DNA from: Kribbella italica
GTDB lineage: Bacteria; Actinomycetota; Actinomycetes; Propionibacteriales; Kribbellaceae
Length of the DNA stretch: 64,000 nt
Reading direction: 5' to 3'
Assembly (NCBI RefSeq): GCF_014205135.1
Contig: NZ_JACHMY010000001.1
Span: 3,162,001-3,226,000 of the forward strand
Part shown: in pieces, positions 17,329-25,841 of the stretch
Layout of the letters: each line of letters opens with the position of its first letter
Numbering within the stretch: the first letter of the stretch is position 1
Made by a program: the position numbers and the translations under genes
The notes under the pieces: generated by a model
Database searches by the model: none
The model's input: only the letters and a program-made list of their open reading frames with translations
Told to the model about the DNA's origin: nothing

Positions 17329-18576
17329 TCAGCCGTCGGCGATCCCGGCGGCTTTCGCCGTGAGGTAACGCTGTTCCGGCAGGCTCGTCGTACGGCGTGC
17401 TGCCGCGAGGAAGTGCTCACGCGCGGCCGCCGGCTCACCCGCCCGCTCCAGCAGATGAGCCCGTACGGCGTCCAGCCGGTGGTTGTCGGCCAGGTGCTTG
17501 TTGTCGTCCAGCGTGGCGAGCAGGTCGAGCCCGGCCCGCGGGCCCTCGACCTGGGCGAGCGCGATCGCGCGGTTGAGCGTGACCATCGGGTTCGGCGCGA
17601 GCTTCTCCAGCAGCACGTACAGCGCGAGGATCTGCCGCCAGTCGGTCTCGTCGGCCGTCGGCGCCTCGGCATGGACGGCCGCGATCGCGGCCTGCAACTG
17701 GTAGGGCCCGACCTCGCCGCTGGCCAGCGTCCGCAGGATCAGCGCGGCACCCTCCTCGATGGACTCGCGGTTCCACAGCGTGCGGTCCTGCTCGTCGATC
17801 GGGATCAGCTCGCCGCCGTCGGTGGCCCGGGCCGCGCGCCGCGCGTCGGTGAGCAGCATCAGCGCGAGCAGCCCGGCGACCTCGCCCTCGTCCGGCAGCG
17901 ACTCCCGCAGCATCCGGGTCAGCCGGATCGCCTCGGCGGTCAGCTCGACGCGCTGCAACTCCTCGCCGGAGCTGGCCGTGTAGCCCTCGTTGAAGATCAG
18001 GTACAGCGCCTGCAGTACGACGCGCAGCCGGTCCGCGCGCTCCTCCTCCGGCGGCAGCACGAACCGGCTGCCGGCCGCCTTGATGCTCTTCTTCGCCCGG
18101 CTGATCCGCGGCGCCATCGTTGCCTCAGGCACCATGAACGCGCGCGCGATCTCCGCCGTACCGAGACCGCCCACCGCACGCAGCGTCAGCGCGACCTGCG
18201 AGGCCGGCGTGACGGCCGGGTGGCAGCACAGGAACAGCAGCGTCAGCGTGTCGTCGCCGTCCGCGGACTGGTCCTGGTCGGCGCCGGGCGCGACCAGCTC
18301 GGCCTCGGCGGCGACCGAGTCCTCGCGCTTGCGCCGCGCGCTCTCGCTCCGGAACTGGTCGGTCAGGCGACGGGTCGCGACGGTGATCAGCCAGCCCCGC
18401 GGGTTCGCCGGTACGCCGTCCTGCGGCCACTGCGTCGCCGCGGCCAGGAGGGCCTCCTGCACGGCGTCCTCACACAGGTCGAACTGCCCGTACCGCCGCG
18501 CCAGGAAGCCCAGCACCTGCGGGGTCAGCTCACGCAGCAGGGGCTCGATCTCACTCACGGGCGTGTGGTCGCTCAT
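17329..18576 (-). CDS. ECF sigma factor, ECF42-type with long C-terminal domain
   Basis: 415-aa sigma factor. Sigma region 2 (about residues 10-80) contains DLCEDAVQEALLAAATQWP and NPRGWLITVATRRLTDQFR. Region 4 (about 115-170) contains TLRAVGGLGTAEIARAFMVPEATMAPRIS. After it come about 230 residues including LYLIFNEGYTAS and LYVLLEKLAPNPMVTLNRAIA, the TPR-like domain characteristic of ECF42 (DUF6596) proteins. These usually sit beside a DGPF/YCII-type gene, which is absent here. The start overlaps the TetR stop (ATGA), so the TetR protein is co-expressed. Confidence 0.9.
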   Translation of the reverse strand: MSDHTPVSEIEPLLRELTPQVLGFLARRYGQFDLCEDAVQEALLAAATQWPQDGVPANPRGWLITVATRRLTDQFRSESARRKREDSVAAEAELVAPGADQDQSADGDDTLTLLFLCCHPAVTPASQVALTLRAVGGLGTAEIARAFMVPEATMAPRISRAKKSIKAAGSRFVLPPEEERADRLRVVLQALYLIFNEGYTASSGEELQRVELTAEAIRLTRMLRESLPDEGEVAGLLALMLLTDARRAARATDGGELIPIDEQDRTLWNRESIEEGAALILRTLASGEVGPYQLQAAIAAVHAEAPTADETDWRQILALYVLLEKLAPNPMVTLNRAIALAQVEGPRAGLDLLATLDDNKHLADNHRLDAVRAHLLERAGEPAAAREHFLAAARRTTSLPEQRYLTAKAAGIADG

Positions 18577-19172
18577 GGGCCGTCCGTCGGAGCGAGGATC
18601 CCGGACTCGATCGTCTGCAGGACCGTGGCCTGCGCCTGGAGCCGCGTCAGCGCCTTGTCCTCGACCGCGTCCCAGCCGATGAACACCATCCAGAGCAGCA
18701 TCCGCATGATCCAGTCGACGGTCATGTTCGTCGCGATCACGCCCTCGTGCTGCCCGCGCACGATCAGCACCTCGACCGGCTTGCAGACCCGGTCGAGCTT
18801 CTCGAAGAACTTCGCGACCTCGGAGTCCGGGTCGGGCTGGTTGAAGCTCGGCTCGCTGAACAGGAAGTAGATCCGCTGCCCGAGCTCGAGGTAACCGCCG
18901 ATCAGCCGCTGCAACGCGTCGCGCGCCGGTCCCTCGGCGGTCTCCGCCTCGGTGATCACCCGGTCGAAGGCGGCCAGCAGGTCGTCGGCCAGCGCCTGGA
19001 CGAGCTCGGCGCGGTCGGGGAAGTACCGGTGCAGCGTGCTGCGGGCGACGTTCGCCTCGGCGGCGACGTCGGCCAGCGAGGCGGCCCGGCGCTGCGCGAA
19101 GACCCGTACGGCGGCGTCCAGGATCGCTCGTCGGGTGCGGCTGCGGCTGCCCGATTCGACCGTGTCAGTCAT
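18573..19172 (-). CDS. TetR-family repressor
   Basis: 199-aa regulator. The N-terminal HTH reads ILDAAVRVFAQRRAASLADV then ANVARSTLHRYFPDRAELVQAL (residues about 15-60); the C-terminal ligand domain is helical. The start at 19172 (MTDTVESGSRSRTRR) was preferred to a much longer upstream reading, which runs into the divergent gene. It is co-transcribed with the ECF sigma factor and divergent from an ABC exporter. A perfect 14-bp palindrome in between (19216-19229) is its likely binding site, so ligand release would raise the exporter and the sigma factor together. Confidence 0.9.
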   Translation of the reverse strand: MTDTVESGSRSRTRRAILDAAVRVFAQRRAASLADVAAEANVARSTLHRYFPDRAELVQALADDLLAAFDRVITEAETAEGPARDALQRLIGGYLELGQRIYFLFSEPSFNQPDPDSEVAKFFEKLDRVCKPVEVLIVRGQHEGVIATNMTVDWIMRMLLWMVFIGWDAVEDKALTRLQAQATVLQTIESGILAPTDGP

Positions 19173-19215
19173 AGATTCCGACCTTATACGTCTGGGGCCT
19201 CTGTGTATATTAATA

Positions 19216-19229
19216 GGACAGTACTGTCC
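19216..19229. promoter_or_regulatory. TetR operator, GGACAGTACTGTCC
   Basis: A perfect 14-bp palindrome lies centrally in the 103-bp gap between the divergent tetR (start 19172) and ABC exporter (start 19276) genes. Its form GGACAG/CTGTCC is typical of TetR-family operators. TATAAG on the minus strand (19183-19188) could be the tetR -10 box. Confidence 0.75.
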
Positions 19230-19275
19230 GATTCTGCTACCGTGATGATTCGCCGAAGTTCTGGGAGGGGACCCC

Positions 19276-21045
19276 GTGAGTGAGAGCAAGCGCTGGCAGA
19301 ACCTGAGTCTCTTGTGGTCGTTCGTCCGGCCCCACCGACGGACGCTGTGGATCGGCATCGCGCTCGGTCTGCTGGCGACCGGCGCCTCGCTGGCGACGCC
19401 GCTGGTGACAAAGTCGGTGCTCGACGGACTGTCCTCGTCGCGGCCGATCGCGCCTGCCGTCGCGATACTTGTCGTCCTGCTGGTCGCGGGCTCGCTGATC
19501 GGGATGGTGCAGTGGATCCTGCTCGGCCGGATGGGCGAGCGGGTGGTGCTCGACGCGCGCAGTTCGATGGTGCGACGGCTGTTCCGGCTCCGGATCGGCG
19601 AGCTGGCGTCCCGCTCCCCCGGTGAGCTGGTCACCCGGGTCACGTCGGACACGGTGCTGCTGCGGGAAGCCGCGGCCTCCAGCCTGGTCTCGTTGGTGAA
19701 CGGTGTCATCGGGCTGTTCGGCGCGCTGATCCTGATGGGCATGCTCGACGCGATGCTGCTCCTGACCACGGTCGGCGCGCTCGCCGTGGTCGGTGCGGTC
19801 GTGGCGGTGCTGATGCCGAAGATGGCCAAGGCGCAGGAGCAGGCCCAGGGTGCCGTCGGCCGGCTGGGCGGCGTACTGGAAGGTGCCTTGCGCGCGATCC
19901 GGACGGTGAAGGCCAGCCGAGCCGAGGGCCGCGAGAGTCAGCGGGTGATCGTCGAGGCGGAGGAGTCCGCGCGGCAGGCGATCCGGGCCGTGCGGTACGA
20001 GGCGGCCGCGTTCACCGCCGCGGGGTTCGGCGTCGGACTGGCGATCATGCTGATCCTCGGGCTCGGCGCCTGGCGGGTCAACGAGGGTCTGCTCACCGTG
20101 TCGGCCCTGGTCGCCTTCCTGCTGTACGCGTTCCAGTTGATGGAGCCGGTGAGCACGCTCGCGATGACCTTCAGCAGCCTGCAGGCCGGGATCGCGGCGG
20201 CGACCCGGATCCGCGAGATCGACGCCCTCGACCTGGAGCCGACCGAATCGGCCGGGCCGGTCTCACCTCGCCGGCCGGATCTCGCGACGTCGACCTTGGC
20301 CTTCGAGAACGTCACCGCTCGGTACGCACCGGGTGCCTCACCGGCCGTCCAGGACATCACGCTGGAGATCCCGAGGGTCGGTCACACCGCGATCGTCGGC
20401 CCGTCCGGTGCTGGCAAGACGACGATCTTCTCGCTCCTGCTGCGCTTCCTGAACCCGGACTCAGGACGCCTGGTCCTCGACGGAATCCCCTTGCCGGACT
20501 GGTCCCTGGAGGACCTCCGCCGCCGAGTCGTGTACGTCGAGCAGGACACCCCGCTCGTCCCCGGCACCCTCCGCGAGAACCTCCTCTACACCCACGAGTC
20601 CGCCGACGAAGACGCCATCTGGGAGGCCCTGCGCGCCGTCCGGCTGGACGACCGCGTCCGCGAACTACCCGACGGCCTCGACACGTCCCTGTCCACCGCC
20701 GTCATCTCCGGCGGCGAACGCCAACGCATCGCCCTCGCCCGAGCCCTGGTCGGCGACCCCGAGATCCTCCTCCTCGACGAAGCCACCGCCCAACTCGACG
20801 GCCTCACCGAAGCCGCCGTCCACGAGGTCATCGACCGCATCGCCCGCTCCGGCGCCGTCCTCACCATCGCCCACCGCCTCAGCACCGTCATCGACGCCAA
20901 CCAAATCATCGTGCTCGAAGCCGGCCAGGTCAGGGCCCGAGGCAACCACCAACAACTCCTCGCCGAAGACTCCCTCTACCGAGACCTGATCGCCGCCCTC
21001 CGCATCACCTCCACCCCCGAGCCGGTCGGAGGCCCACCCCTGTAG
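19276..21045 (+). CDS. ABC exporter, fused membrane and ATPase domains
   Basis: 589-aa half-transporter. The N-terminal six-helix exporter domain (about residues 15-320) begins SFVRPHRRTLWIGIALGLL. The ATPase domain has Walker A GPSGAGKTT at about 375-383, signature ISGGERQR near 477 and Walker B ILLLDEA near 500, followed by the H-loop TIAHRLS. It likely works as a homodimer exporting a lipophilic drug or lipid. GTG 19276 follows GGGAGGGGA. It is regulated by the divergent TetR through the palindrome at 19216-19229. Confidence 0.93.
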   Translation: MSESKRWQNLSLLWSFVRPHRRTLWIGIALGLLATGASLATPLVTKSVLDGLSSSRPIAPAVAILVVLLVAGSLIGMVQWILLGRMGERVVLDARSSMVRRLFRLRIGELASRSPGELVTRVTSDTVLLREAAASSLVSLVNGVIGLFGALILMGMLDAMLLLTTVGALAVVGAVVAVLMPKMAKAQEQAQGAVGRLGGVLEGALRAIRTVKASRAEGRESQRVIVEAEESARQAIRAVRYEAAAFTAAGFGVGLAIMLILGLGAWRVNEGLLTVSALVAFLLYAFQLMEPVSTLAMTFSSLQAGIAAATRIREIDALDLEPTESAGPVSPRRPDLATSTLAFENVTARYAPGASPAVQDITLEIPRVGHTAIVGPSGAGKTTIFSLLLRFLNPDSGRLVLDGIPLPDWSLEDLRRRVVYVEQDTPLVPGTLRENLLYTHESADEDAIWEALRAVRLDDRVRELPDGLDTSLSTAVISGGERQRIALARALVGDPEILLLDEATAQLDGLTEAAVHEVIDRIARSGAVLTIAHRLSTVIDANQIIVLEAGQVRARGNHQQLLAEDSLYRDLIAALRITSTPEPVGGPPL

Positions 21046-21203
21046 GCACGGTGGGCGGTACGCCGACTCCGACGGAGAGCAGGGCGCCTGGTGCAGCGGA
21101 CCTGTCCGCCCTTCAACCCGGCAGACTGCCCGTTGGTGCACTGCGATCCGCAGTCGGTGTGCACGGCTTGATCTGCCGACGTGCCTGCGCTTGGCTGGCC
21201 GAC

Positions 21204-21740
21204 GTGACTGACCTCGGCCCCGTCCCCTGGCCGCCTGAACCAATCCGCACCGGGCGACTCGTCCTGCGCGAGTCCGAGCCCCGCGACCGCCCGGCATTCA
21301 TCGACCTGGCGTCCTCGCCAGACGTGCACACCTACCTCGGCGGCCCGCAGCCACGCGACGAGCTAGAGCGCACGCTGCCTGCGGTCCCCGGACAATGGCC
21401 CGGGAGCTTCGTCGTAGAACTCGACGGCGCCATGATCGGCCAGATCCTGCTCAGAAGAGCAACAGAACACCGCCCCGCCGCCGTCGGAAAGGTCGACCTC
21501 GGCTACCTCTTCCTACCGCAAGCATGGGGCTTCGGCTACGCCACCGAGGCGTGCACGGCAGCCCTCAACTGGTTCGACAGCGCCCTCCCCGGCGAACCAG
21601 TCGTCCTCGCCACCCAAACCGCCAACACCACCTCAATGCACCTCGCCACCAAACTAGGCTTCACCGAACTAGAACGCTTCCACGCCTGGAACGCCGACCA
21701 GTGGCTCGGCCTAAGACCACCCACCAAACCATCCGCTTGA
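21204..21740 (+). CDS. GNAT-family N-acetyltransferase (RimJ/RimL type)
   Basis: 178-aa protein starting VTDLGPVPWPPEPIRTGRLVLRESEPRD, the usual beginning of GNAT_3/RimJ-like enzymes. It contains GYLFLPQAWGFGYATEACTAALNW, which includes the acetyl-CoA pyrophosphate loop, and a final ANTTSMHLATKLGFTELERF. It transfers an acetyl group from acetyl-CoA to an amine of unknown identity. GTG 21204 was chosen because upstream sequence (open to 21051) does not resemble protein. An unusual tandem repeat array begins 5 bp after the stop codon. Confidence 0.85.
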   Translation: MTDLGPVPWPPEPIRTGRLVLRESEPRDRPAFIDLASSPDVHTYLGGPQPRDELERTLPAVPGQWPGSFVVELDGAMIGQILLRRATEHRPAAVGKVDLGYLFLPQAWGFGYATEACTAALNWFDSALPGEPVVLATQTANTTSMHLATKLGFTELERFHAWNADQWLGLRPPTKPSA

Positions 21741-21744
21741 CTCC

Positions 21745-21956
21745 GTACGCCGGGCCGCGCCGTACGCCGGACCGGCCCCGTACGCCGGACCGGCCCCGTA
21801 CGCCGAAGCGCGCCGTACGCCGGACCGGCCTGTACGCCGGACCGCAGGATCCCGGACCACCGAGCCGCCCTGTACGCCGAACCGGCCTGTACGCCGAACC
21901 GGCCTGTACGCCGAACCGGCCTGTACGCCGGACCGGGCTGTACGCCGGACCGCCGG
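21745..21956. repeat. 17-18 bp GTACGCC tandem repeat array
   Basis: Eleven copies of a unit with the core GTACGCC start at 21745, 21762, 21780, 21798, 21815, 21832, 21872, 21889, 21906, 21923 and 21940. Spacing is 17 or 18 bp except one 40-bp step. The best unit is CCTGTACGCCGAACCGG. There are no unique spacers, so this is not a CRISPR. It directly follows the GNAT gene. Confidence 0.9.
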
Positions 21957-22080
21957 ATCCCCGGCCCTGCCCGTGATCGGCTACACGCCGCTCTCCCACG
22001 CGCGTCAAGCGCCGGGTGATCCGGCGTACTCCCGCTCAACACCACTGCAACAATCAGCTAGCTCGCCTCTCCGCGACCGC

Positions 22081-22261
22081 CGCGAGGTGTCGCGGGGCCG
22101 CGAGCGGGGGCTTGGCGGGCGCCGCCTCCCCGACGAGCGCCGCCTGCCTTCGGCTGGTCGCAGCGTCGGCTGTTGGCTGGCTCGGCGGAACGCGAACACC
22201 GCGGGGTGTCGTGGGGCCGCGAGCGGCGGTTTGGCGGACGCCGCCTCCCCAGTGGGCGCCT
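22081..22261. repeat. Imperfect ~61-bp direct repeat in a gene-free gap
   Basis: Copies at 22081-22142 and 22200-22261 (offset 119 bp) agree at roughly 85% of positions. Together with the 17-bp array they fill the 640-bp gap 21741-22381, in which I see no credible gene. Confidence 0.65.
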
Positions 22262-22381
22262 CCTCTCAGCTAGCGCCGTCTCCACCCCCCGGCGAGCGCC
22301 GTCCCCCCGGCGGGTGTTGTCTCCCCGGCGGGCGGTGTACCGGAAACGGGGAGTCGGCCTTCGGCGAACTGCGGCTGGGTG

Positions 22382-23968
22382 TCAGCGTTGGAGGCGGCGG
22401 AGAGCGGCAGTGGGAAACGCCCGCGTGATCGGCCCGAGCAGGGACGCGTCGCGGAGGGCCGTGCGGGCTGCTAGGTGGCCGCAGGCTCCGTGGACGCCGG
22501 GGCCTGGGTGGATGGCGGAGCTGCCGAGGTACAGGCCGGTGATGTAGGTGCGGGCGCTGCCCAGGCCGACGGTGGGGCGGAAGATGAGTTGCTGGTGGAG
22601 TTGTGCTGTGCCGCCGCCCAGGGCGCCGAGGCCTAGGGATGCGTTCTCGCCGGCGAAGTCGGACGGGCGTTGCAGGTCGCGGTCGATCAGCAAGTCGGAG
22701 AAGCCGGGGGCGTACCGCTCGATGTGCCGGTCCATCCGGTCGCCGAGTTTCTCGGCGGAGGCGTCGTCGGCGATGCCGCGCGGCAGGTGTGAGTACGCCC
22801 AGACCGCTTCGGTGCCCTCCGGTGAGCGGGTCGGATCGGACTTCGTGGTCTGCCCGATCAGCATGAACGGTGCCGACGGCAACCTTCCGGTCTCCAGGTC
22901 GGCCGAGACGTGGATCAGGTCATCCGCGGTGCCCCCGAGATGGACGACGCCAGCACGGCCTGCGTCGTCGGAGTTCCACGGGATCGGTCCCCGCAGGCGG
23001 TAGTTGAGCTTCACCGTCGGGTAGTCCCACTCGAACCGCGCCAGGTCCCGTCGCAACCCCGCCGGGACGCTTGCCTCGGGCAACAGTACGTCGTACAAGG
23101 TGGACGCCGAGACGTCGCCGATCACCGCGCGGCTGACCGCGATGCGTTCACCGGAGGCAGTCCGTACGGCGGTCGCGCGGTCGCCCGACAGTTCGATCTC
23201 CGTGACCGGCATGCCGGCGACGAAGAGCGCGCCGGCGCGTTCGGCGCGGCGGCGGAGTGCGGTGGACAGGGCGCTCGATCCGCCTTCCGCGACCGGATAG
23301 CCGACGTCCTGCGCGAGCATCGCGAGCAACCAGCCCATCGTCCCGCTGACCGAGCCGCTGAGCGGGGCGTCAGCGTGGAACGAGTTCCCGGCGAGCAACG
23401 CGCGACCGCCGGGACCCTCGAACAGCTCCTGCGCCATCCGGTGCATCGGCATCGCCATGAACCGCGCGAACCTGATCAGCTCCCCCGCCGACCCCAGCCG
23501 ACGCGTCAGTCGCGCGGCCGGCAGGACGGGCGGCCAGGTGGTGAGCAGCGACTGCAGGAAGGGCTCGCGGATCTTCACGTACTCGGAGTACAGCTCCAGC
23601 CACGCGTCGCCGTCGGCCGGGTGATCCTTGGAGATCGAGGCGGCCGTGTCGTTGGGATCCGGGTGGATCGCCGCGGAGGTCTCCGGGTCGAGCAGGTGCG
23701 CGAGCGCGAGCGGCGCGTGCGCCCACTTCAGCCCGAGCTTCTCCAGCTCCAGCGCGCGAAACACCGGCGACGCCATCCCCAGCGGGTAGTTCGAGCTGTA
23801 CCGATCGCTCACCCACCCGTCCTCGGTGGTCGACCGCACCGCCCCGCCGAAGGTCTCCTCCGCCTCCAGCACCAGTACGTCCCACCCGGCATCAGCCAGC
23901 TCGACCGCACTCACCAGCCCGTTAGGCCCCGAGCCGATCACCACGGCGTCCACCCTGCGAGGAAGCAT
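22382..23968 (-). CDS. CrtI/PYROXD2-type FAD-dependent oxidoreductase
   Basis: 528-aa flavoprotein of the phytoene desaturase-like group. The FAD Rossmann motif is DAVVIGSGPNGLVSAVELA at residues 7-25, followed by LEAEETFGGAVRS. The C-terminal FAD region reads TYITGLYLGSSAIHPGPGVHGACG. Closest in style to PYROXD2-like oxidoreductases rather than true carotenoid desaturases, and no carotenoid genes are nearby. The substrate is unknown. It stands alone: the upstream amidase gene is separated by a 267-bp gap with a strong palindrome. Confidence 0.87.
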   Translation of the reverse strand: MLPRRVDAVVIGSGPNGLVSAVELADAGWDVLVLEAEETFGGAVRSTTEDGWVSDRYSSNYPLGMASPVFRALELEKLGLKWAHAPLALAHLLDPETSAAIHPDPNDTAASISKDHPADGDAWLELYSEYVKIREPFLQSLLTTWPPVLPAARLTRRLGSAGELIRFARFMAMPMHRMAQELFEGPGGRALLAGNSFHADAPLSGSVSGTMGWLLAMLAQDVGYPVAEGGSSALSTALRRRAERAGALFVAGMPVTEIELSGDRATAVRTASGERIAVSRAVIGDVSASTLYDVLLPEASVPAGLRRDLARFEWDYPTVKLNYRLRGPIPWNSDDAGRAGVVHLGGTADDLIHVSADLETGRLPSAPFMLIGQTTKSDPTRSPEGTEAVWAYSHLPRGIADDASAEKLGDRMDRHIERYAPGFSDLLIDRDLQRPSDFAGENASLGLGALGGGTAQLHQQLIFRPTVGLGSARTYITGLYLGSSAIHPGPGVHGACGHLAARTALRDASLLGPITRAFPTAALRRLQR

Positions 23969-24108
23969 GCCTACGACCCTAAAGCATGTCCCCCGTCACA
24001 CCCGGTACGCCGGACCTGCAGCTCACCAAACCCAGCCACCAGCTGGCGGCCACGCTCAACTCACTCGCCGCTTCCTCGATCCCGCAGAGTTAGTGAGTGG
24101 TGCAGGTC

Positions 24109-24132
24109 CGGCTCCAGCGGCCGCTGGAGCCG
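24109..24132 (-). terminator. 24-bp perfect palindrome, probable terminator
   Basis: A perfect 24-bp palindrome (half-site CGGCTCCAGCGG) lies in the gap 23969-24235, about 100 bp after the amidase stop on the minus strand. It would form a strong stem, though with no natural loop, and no T-tract follows. It may be a terminator or a protein-binding site. Confidence 0.45.
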
Positions 24133-24235
24133 TGGGCTCCGGCGAGCGCGGCAACCGGCGCCGGCTTCGCCGCCGACGCCGCCGGCATCGGAGAGGTCCT
24201 GCGCTGCCACAACCTCTCCAGCACCGAAGTCCCAC

Positions 24236-25645
24236 TCAGAACGCGTTGATCACGACCTGCGACGTCGCATCGGGACTACCCGCGATACCGACCCGCCGGC
24301 CCTTGGCAGGCCCACCGAACCCGGGCAGCGCCCCGTACGGCGTAAAGGTCCCGTCCACCCGACGCACCCGGTGATACACCACATCATCACCACCGATCAC
24401 CGCGATCTGCGCAGTCCCATCCGGCATCCCCGCGATCGCGACATCCTTGGCCGTAGTCCCCAACGCACCGAACGTCGTCCACGTCCCATTCACCCGCCGC
24501 AGCGCGTGGTACACCGCACCATCGGACAGCGTGATCACTACCTGCGACGTCCCGTCCTCGAACCCCGCAATGCTCACCTGCCGACCCTTCGCCGGCCCAC
24601 CAAACCCAGGCAACGCACCGAACGGCGTGAAAGTCCCGTCCACCCGACGCACCCGGTGATACACCACATCATCACCACCGATCACCGCAACCTGCGCAGT
24701 CCCGTCGGCCATCCCCGCGATCGCGACATCCTTCGCGGTCGTCCCCAACGCACCGAACGTCGTCCACGTCCCATTCACCCTCCGCAACGCGTGATACACC
24801 GCACCATCGGACAGCGTGATCACCACCTGCGACGTCCCATCCTCGAACCCCGCAATACTCACCTGCCGACCCTTCGCCGGCCCACCAAACCCAGGCAACG
24901 CACCAAACGGCGTGAAAGTCCCGTCCACCCGACGCACCCGGTGATACACCACATCATCACCACCGATCACCGCGACCTGCGCAGTCCCGTCGGCCATCCC
25001 CGCAATCGCGACATCCTTCGCGACCTTGCCCAAGGCACCGAACGTGGTCCACGTCCCGTTGACCCGCCGCAACGAGTGGAGGGCCGCGGTCGGCGAGCCC
25101 CCTGACAGCTGGGCAGCGACGTCGGCCCGCATCCGGTCGAGGTCGACGGCGTACGGATCGATCTTGCCGGTGGTACTCGTCTCCCTGTGCCCCCGCGCGA
25201 AGCTCGCGTCGCGACCGAGCTGGCGCAATACGGCGGCCGTGGCGGTGACCGACGCCGAGTACTGCGCCGCGGTCATCACCTGGTCCACGCCGTTGTAGTC
25301 GATCTCCCAGCCGACCAGCAGCGTGTTGCCGTCGCCGGCCGGGATAGGACCCGACGCGCGAGTCGCGCCGGCGTGGTTGGCCCGTCCCGCCGAGATCAGG
25401 TGGAAGACGCCGTTGTAGTCCACGAGCGCGTGGCACAACGGCCCCTCCAGGTCGTCCCGCCCGTCGATGACCGTGCCAAGGGCCGGTGCTGGATTCCCAG
25501 GGCTCGAGGTCGCCGCGGTGTGATGCCACAGCACGCCGATCGGCGCGAAGGACCCCGACACCGCCCGTCCCCGCCAGTCGCCTTCCTCGATCACCTGGAC
25601 TCCGGCAGCGCGCAGGACGTCGGCCAGCCATACGATCGTCGCCAT
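24236..25645 (-). CDS. N-acetylmuramoyl-L-alanine amidase with six-fold repeat domain
   Basis: 469-aa protein. Residues about 1-190 are an Amidase_2/PGRP-type domain (GVLWHHTAATSSPGN, later ARGHRETSTTGKIDP), which cleaves peptidoglycan between muramic acid and the peptide. The rest is six repeats of about 47 residues (RRVNGTWTTFG / RRVDGTFTPFG types alternating), arranged as three 95-residue units and probably forming a beta-propeller that binds sugar or cell wall. The DNA of these units is nearly identical. It has no signal peptide of its own. Start ATG 25645 overlaps by one base the stop of a 56-codon Tat-signal ORF. Confidence 0.87.
   Translation of the reverse strand: MATIVWLADVLRAAGVQVIEEGDWRGRAVSGSFAPIGVLWHHTAATSSPGNPAPALGTVIDGRDDLEGPLCHALVDYNGVFHLISAGRANHAGATRASGPIPAGDGNTLLVGWEIDYNGVDQVMTAAQYSASVTATAAVLRQLGRDASFARGHRETSTTGKIDPYAVDLDRMRADVAAQLSGGSPTAALHSLRRVNGTWTTFGALGKVAKDVAIAGMADGTAQVAVIGGDDVVYHRVRRVDGTFTPFGALPGFGGPAKGRQVSIAGFEDGTSQVVITLSDGAVYHALRRVNGTWTTFGALGTTAKDVAIAGMADGTAQVAVIGGDDVVYHRVRRVDGTFTPFGALPGFGGPAKGRQVSIAGFEDGTSQVVITLSDGAVYHALRRVNGTWTTFGALGTTAKDVAIAGMPDGTAQIAVIGGDDVVYHRVRRVDGTFTPYGALPGFGGPAKGRRVGIAGSPDATSQVVINAF
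24250..25090 (-). repeat. Three near-identical 285-bp in-frame repeats
   Basis: The amidase C-terminal half is built from three tandem 285-bp (95-codon) units, each of two related 47-48-codon halves. Units 1 and 2 differ at few bases, suggesting recent duplication or gene conversion. Expect recombination-driven copy-number change and assembly trouble here. Confidence 0.85.
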
Positions 25646-25815
25646 CAGAACGCGTCCAGATCGGCCAGGCACTCGATCACCGTGCGGTTCTCGGCGGCCT
25701 GCGCCGCCTGCTGAGAGGTCACACCGAACGCCGCCGTGGTGGCCAGCGCGGCGAACCCGAGAACAGTTCGCCGCGTCGGCCGGGCGGCCGCCGGTACCGG
25801 TTGAAGATCATTCAT
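25645..25815 (-). CDS. 56-aa Tat-signal peptide ORF upstream of amidase
   Basis: Reads MNDLQPVPAAARPTRRTVLG and continues with a hydrophobic stretch ending QAAQAAENR. The twin-arginine motif TRRTVLGF and the A-x-A site make it a clear Tat signal, leaving only about 15-20 mature residues before the stop (ending ECLADLDAF). GAGG lies 9-12 bp before the ATG. The stop codon overlaps the amidase ATG (TGATG). It may be a separate tiny exported peptide, the remnant of a lost gene, or a signal peptide detached from the amidase. Confidence 0.6.
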   Translation of the reverse strand: MNDLQPVPAAARPTRRTVLGFAALATTAAFGVTSQQAAQAAENRTVIECLADLDAF

Positions 25816-25841
25816 CGTCTCTGCCTCACCGTTGTCCGAAC

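Noticed and set aside
24236-25815. Prophage lysis module
   Set aside because: An endolysin-like amidase is present but no holin, tail, capsid or integrase genes are near; a cellular enzyme is simpler.
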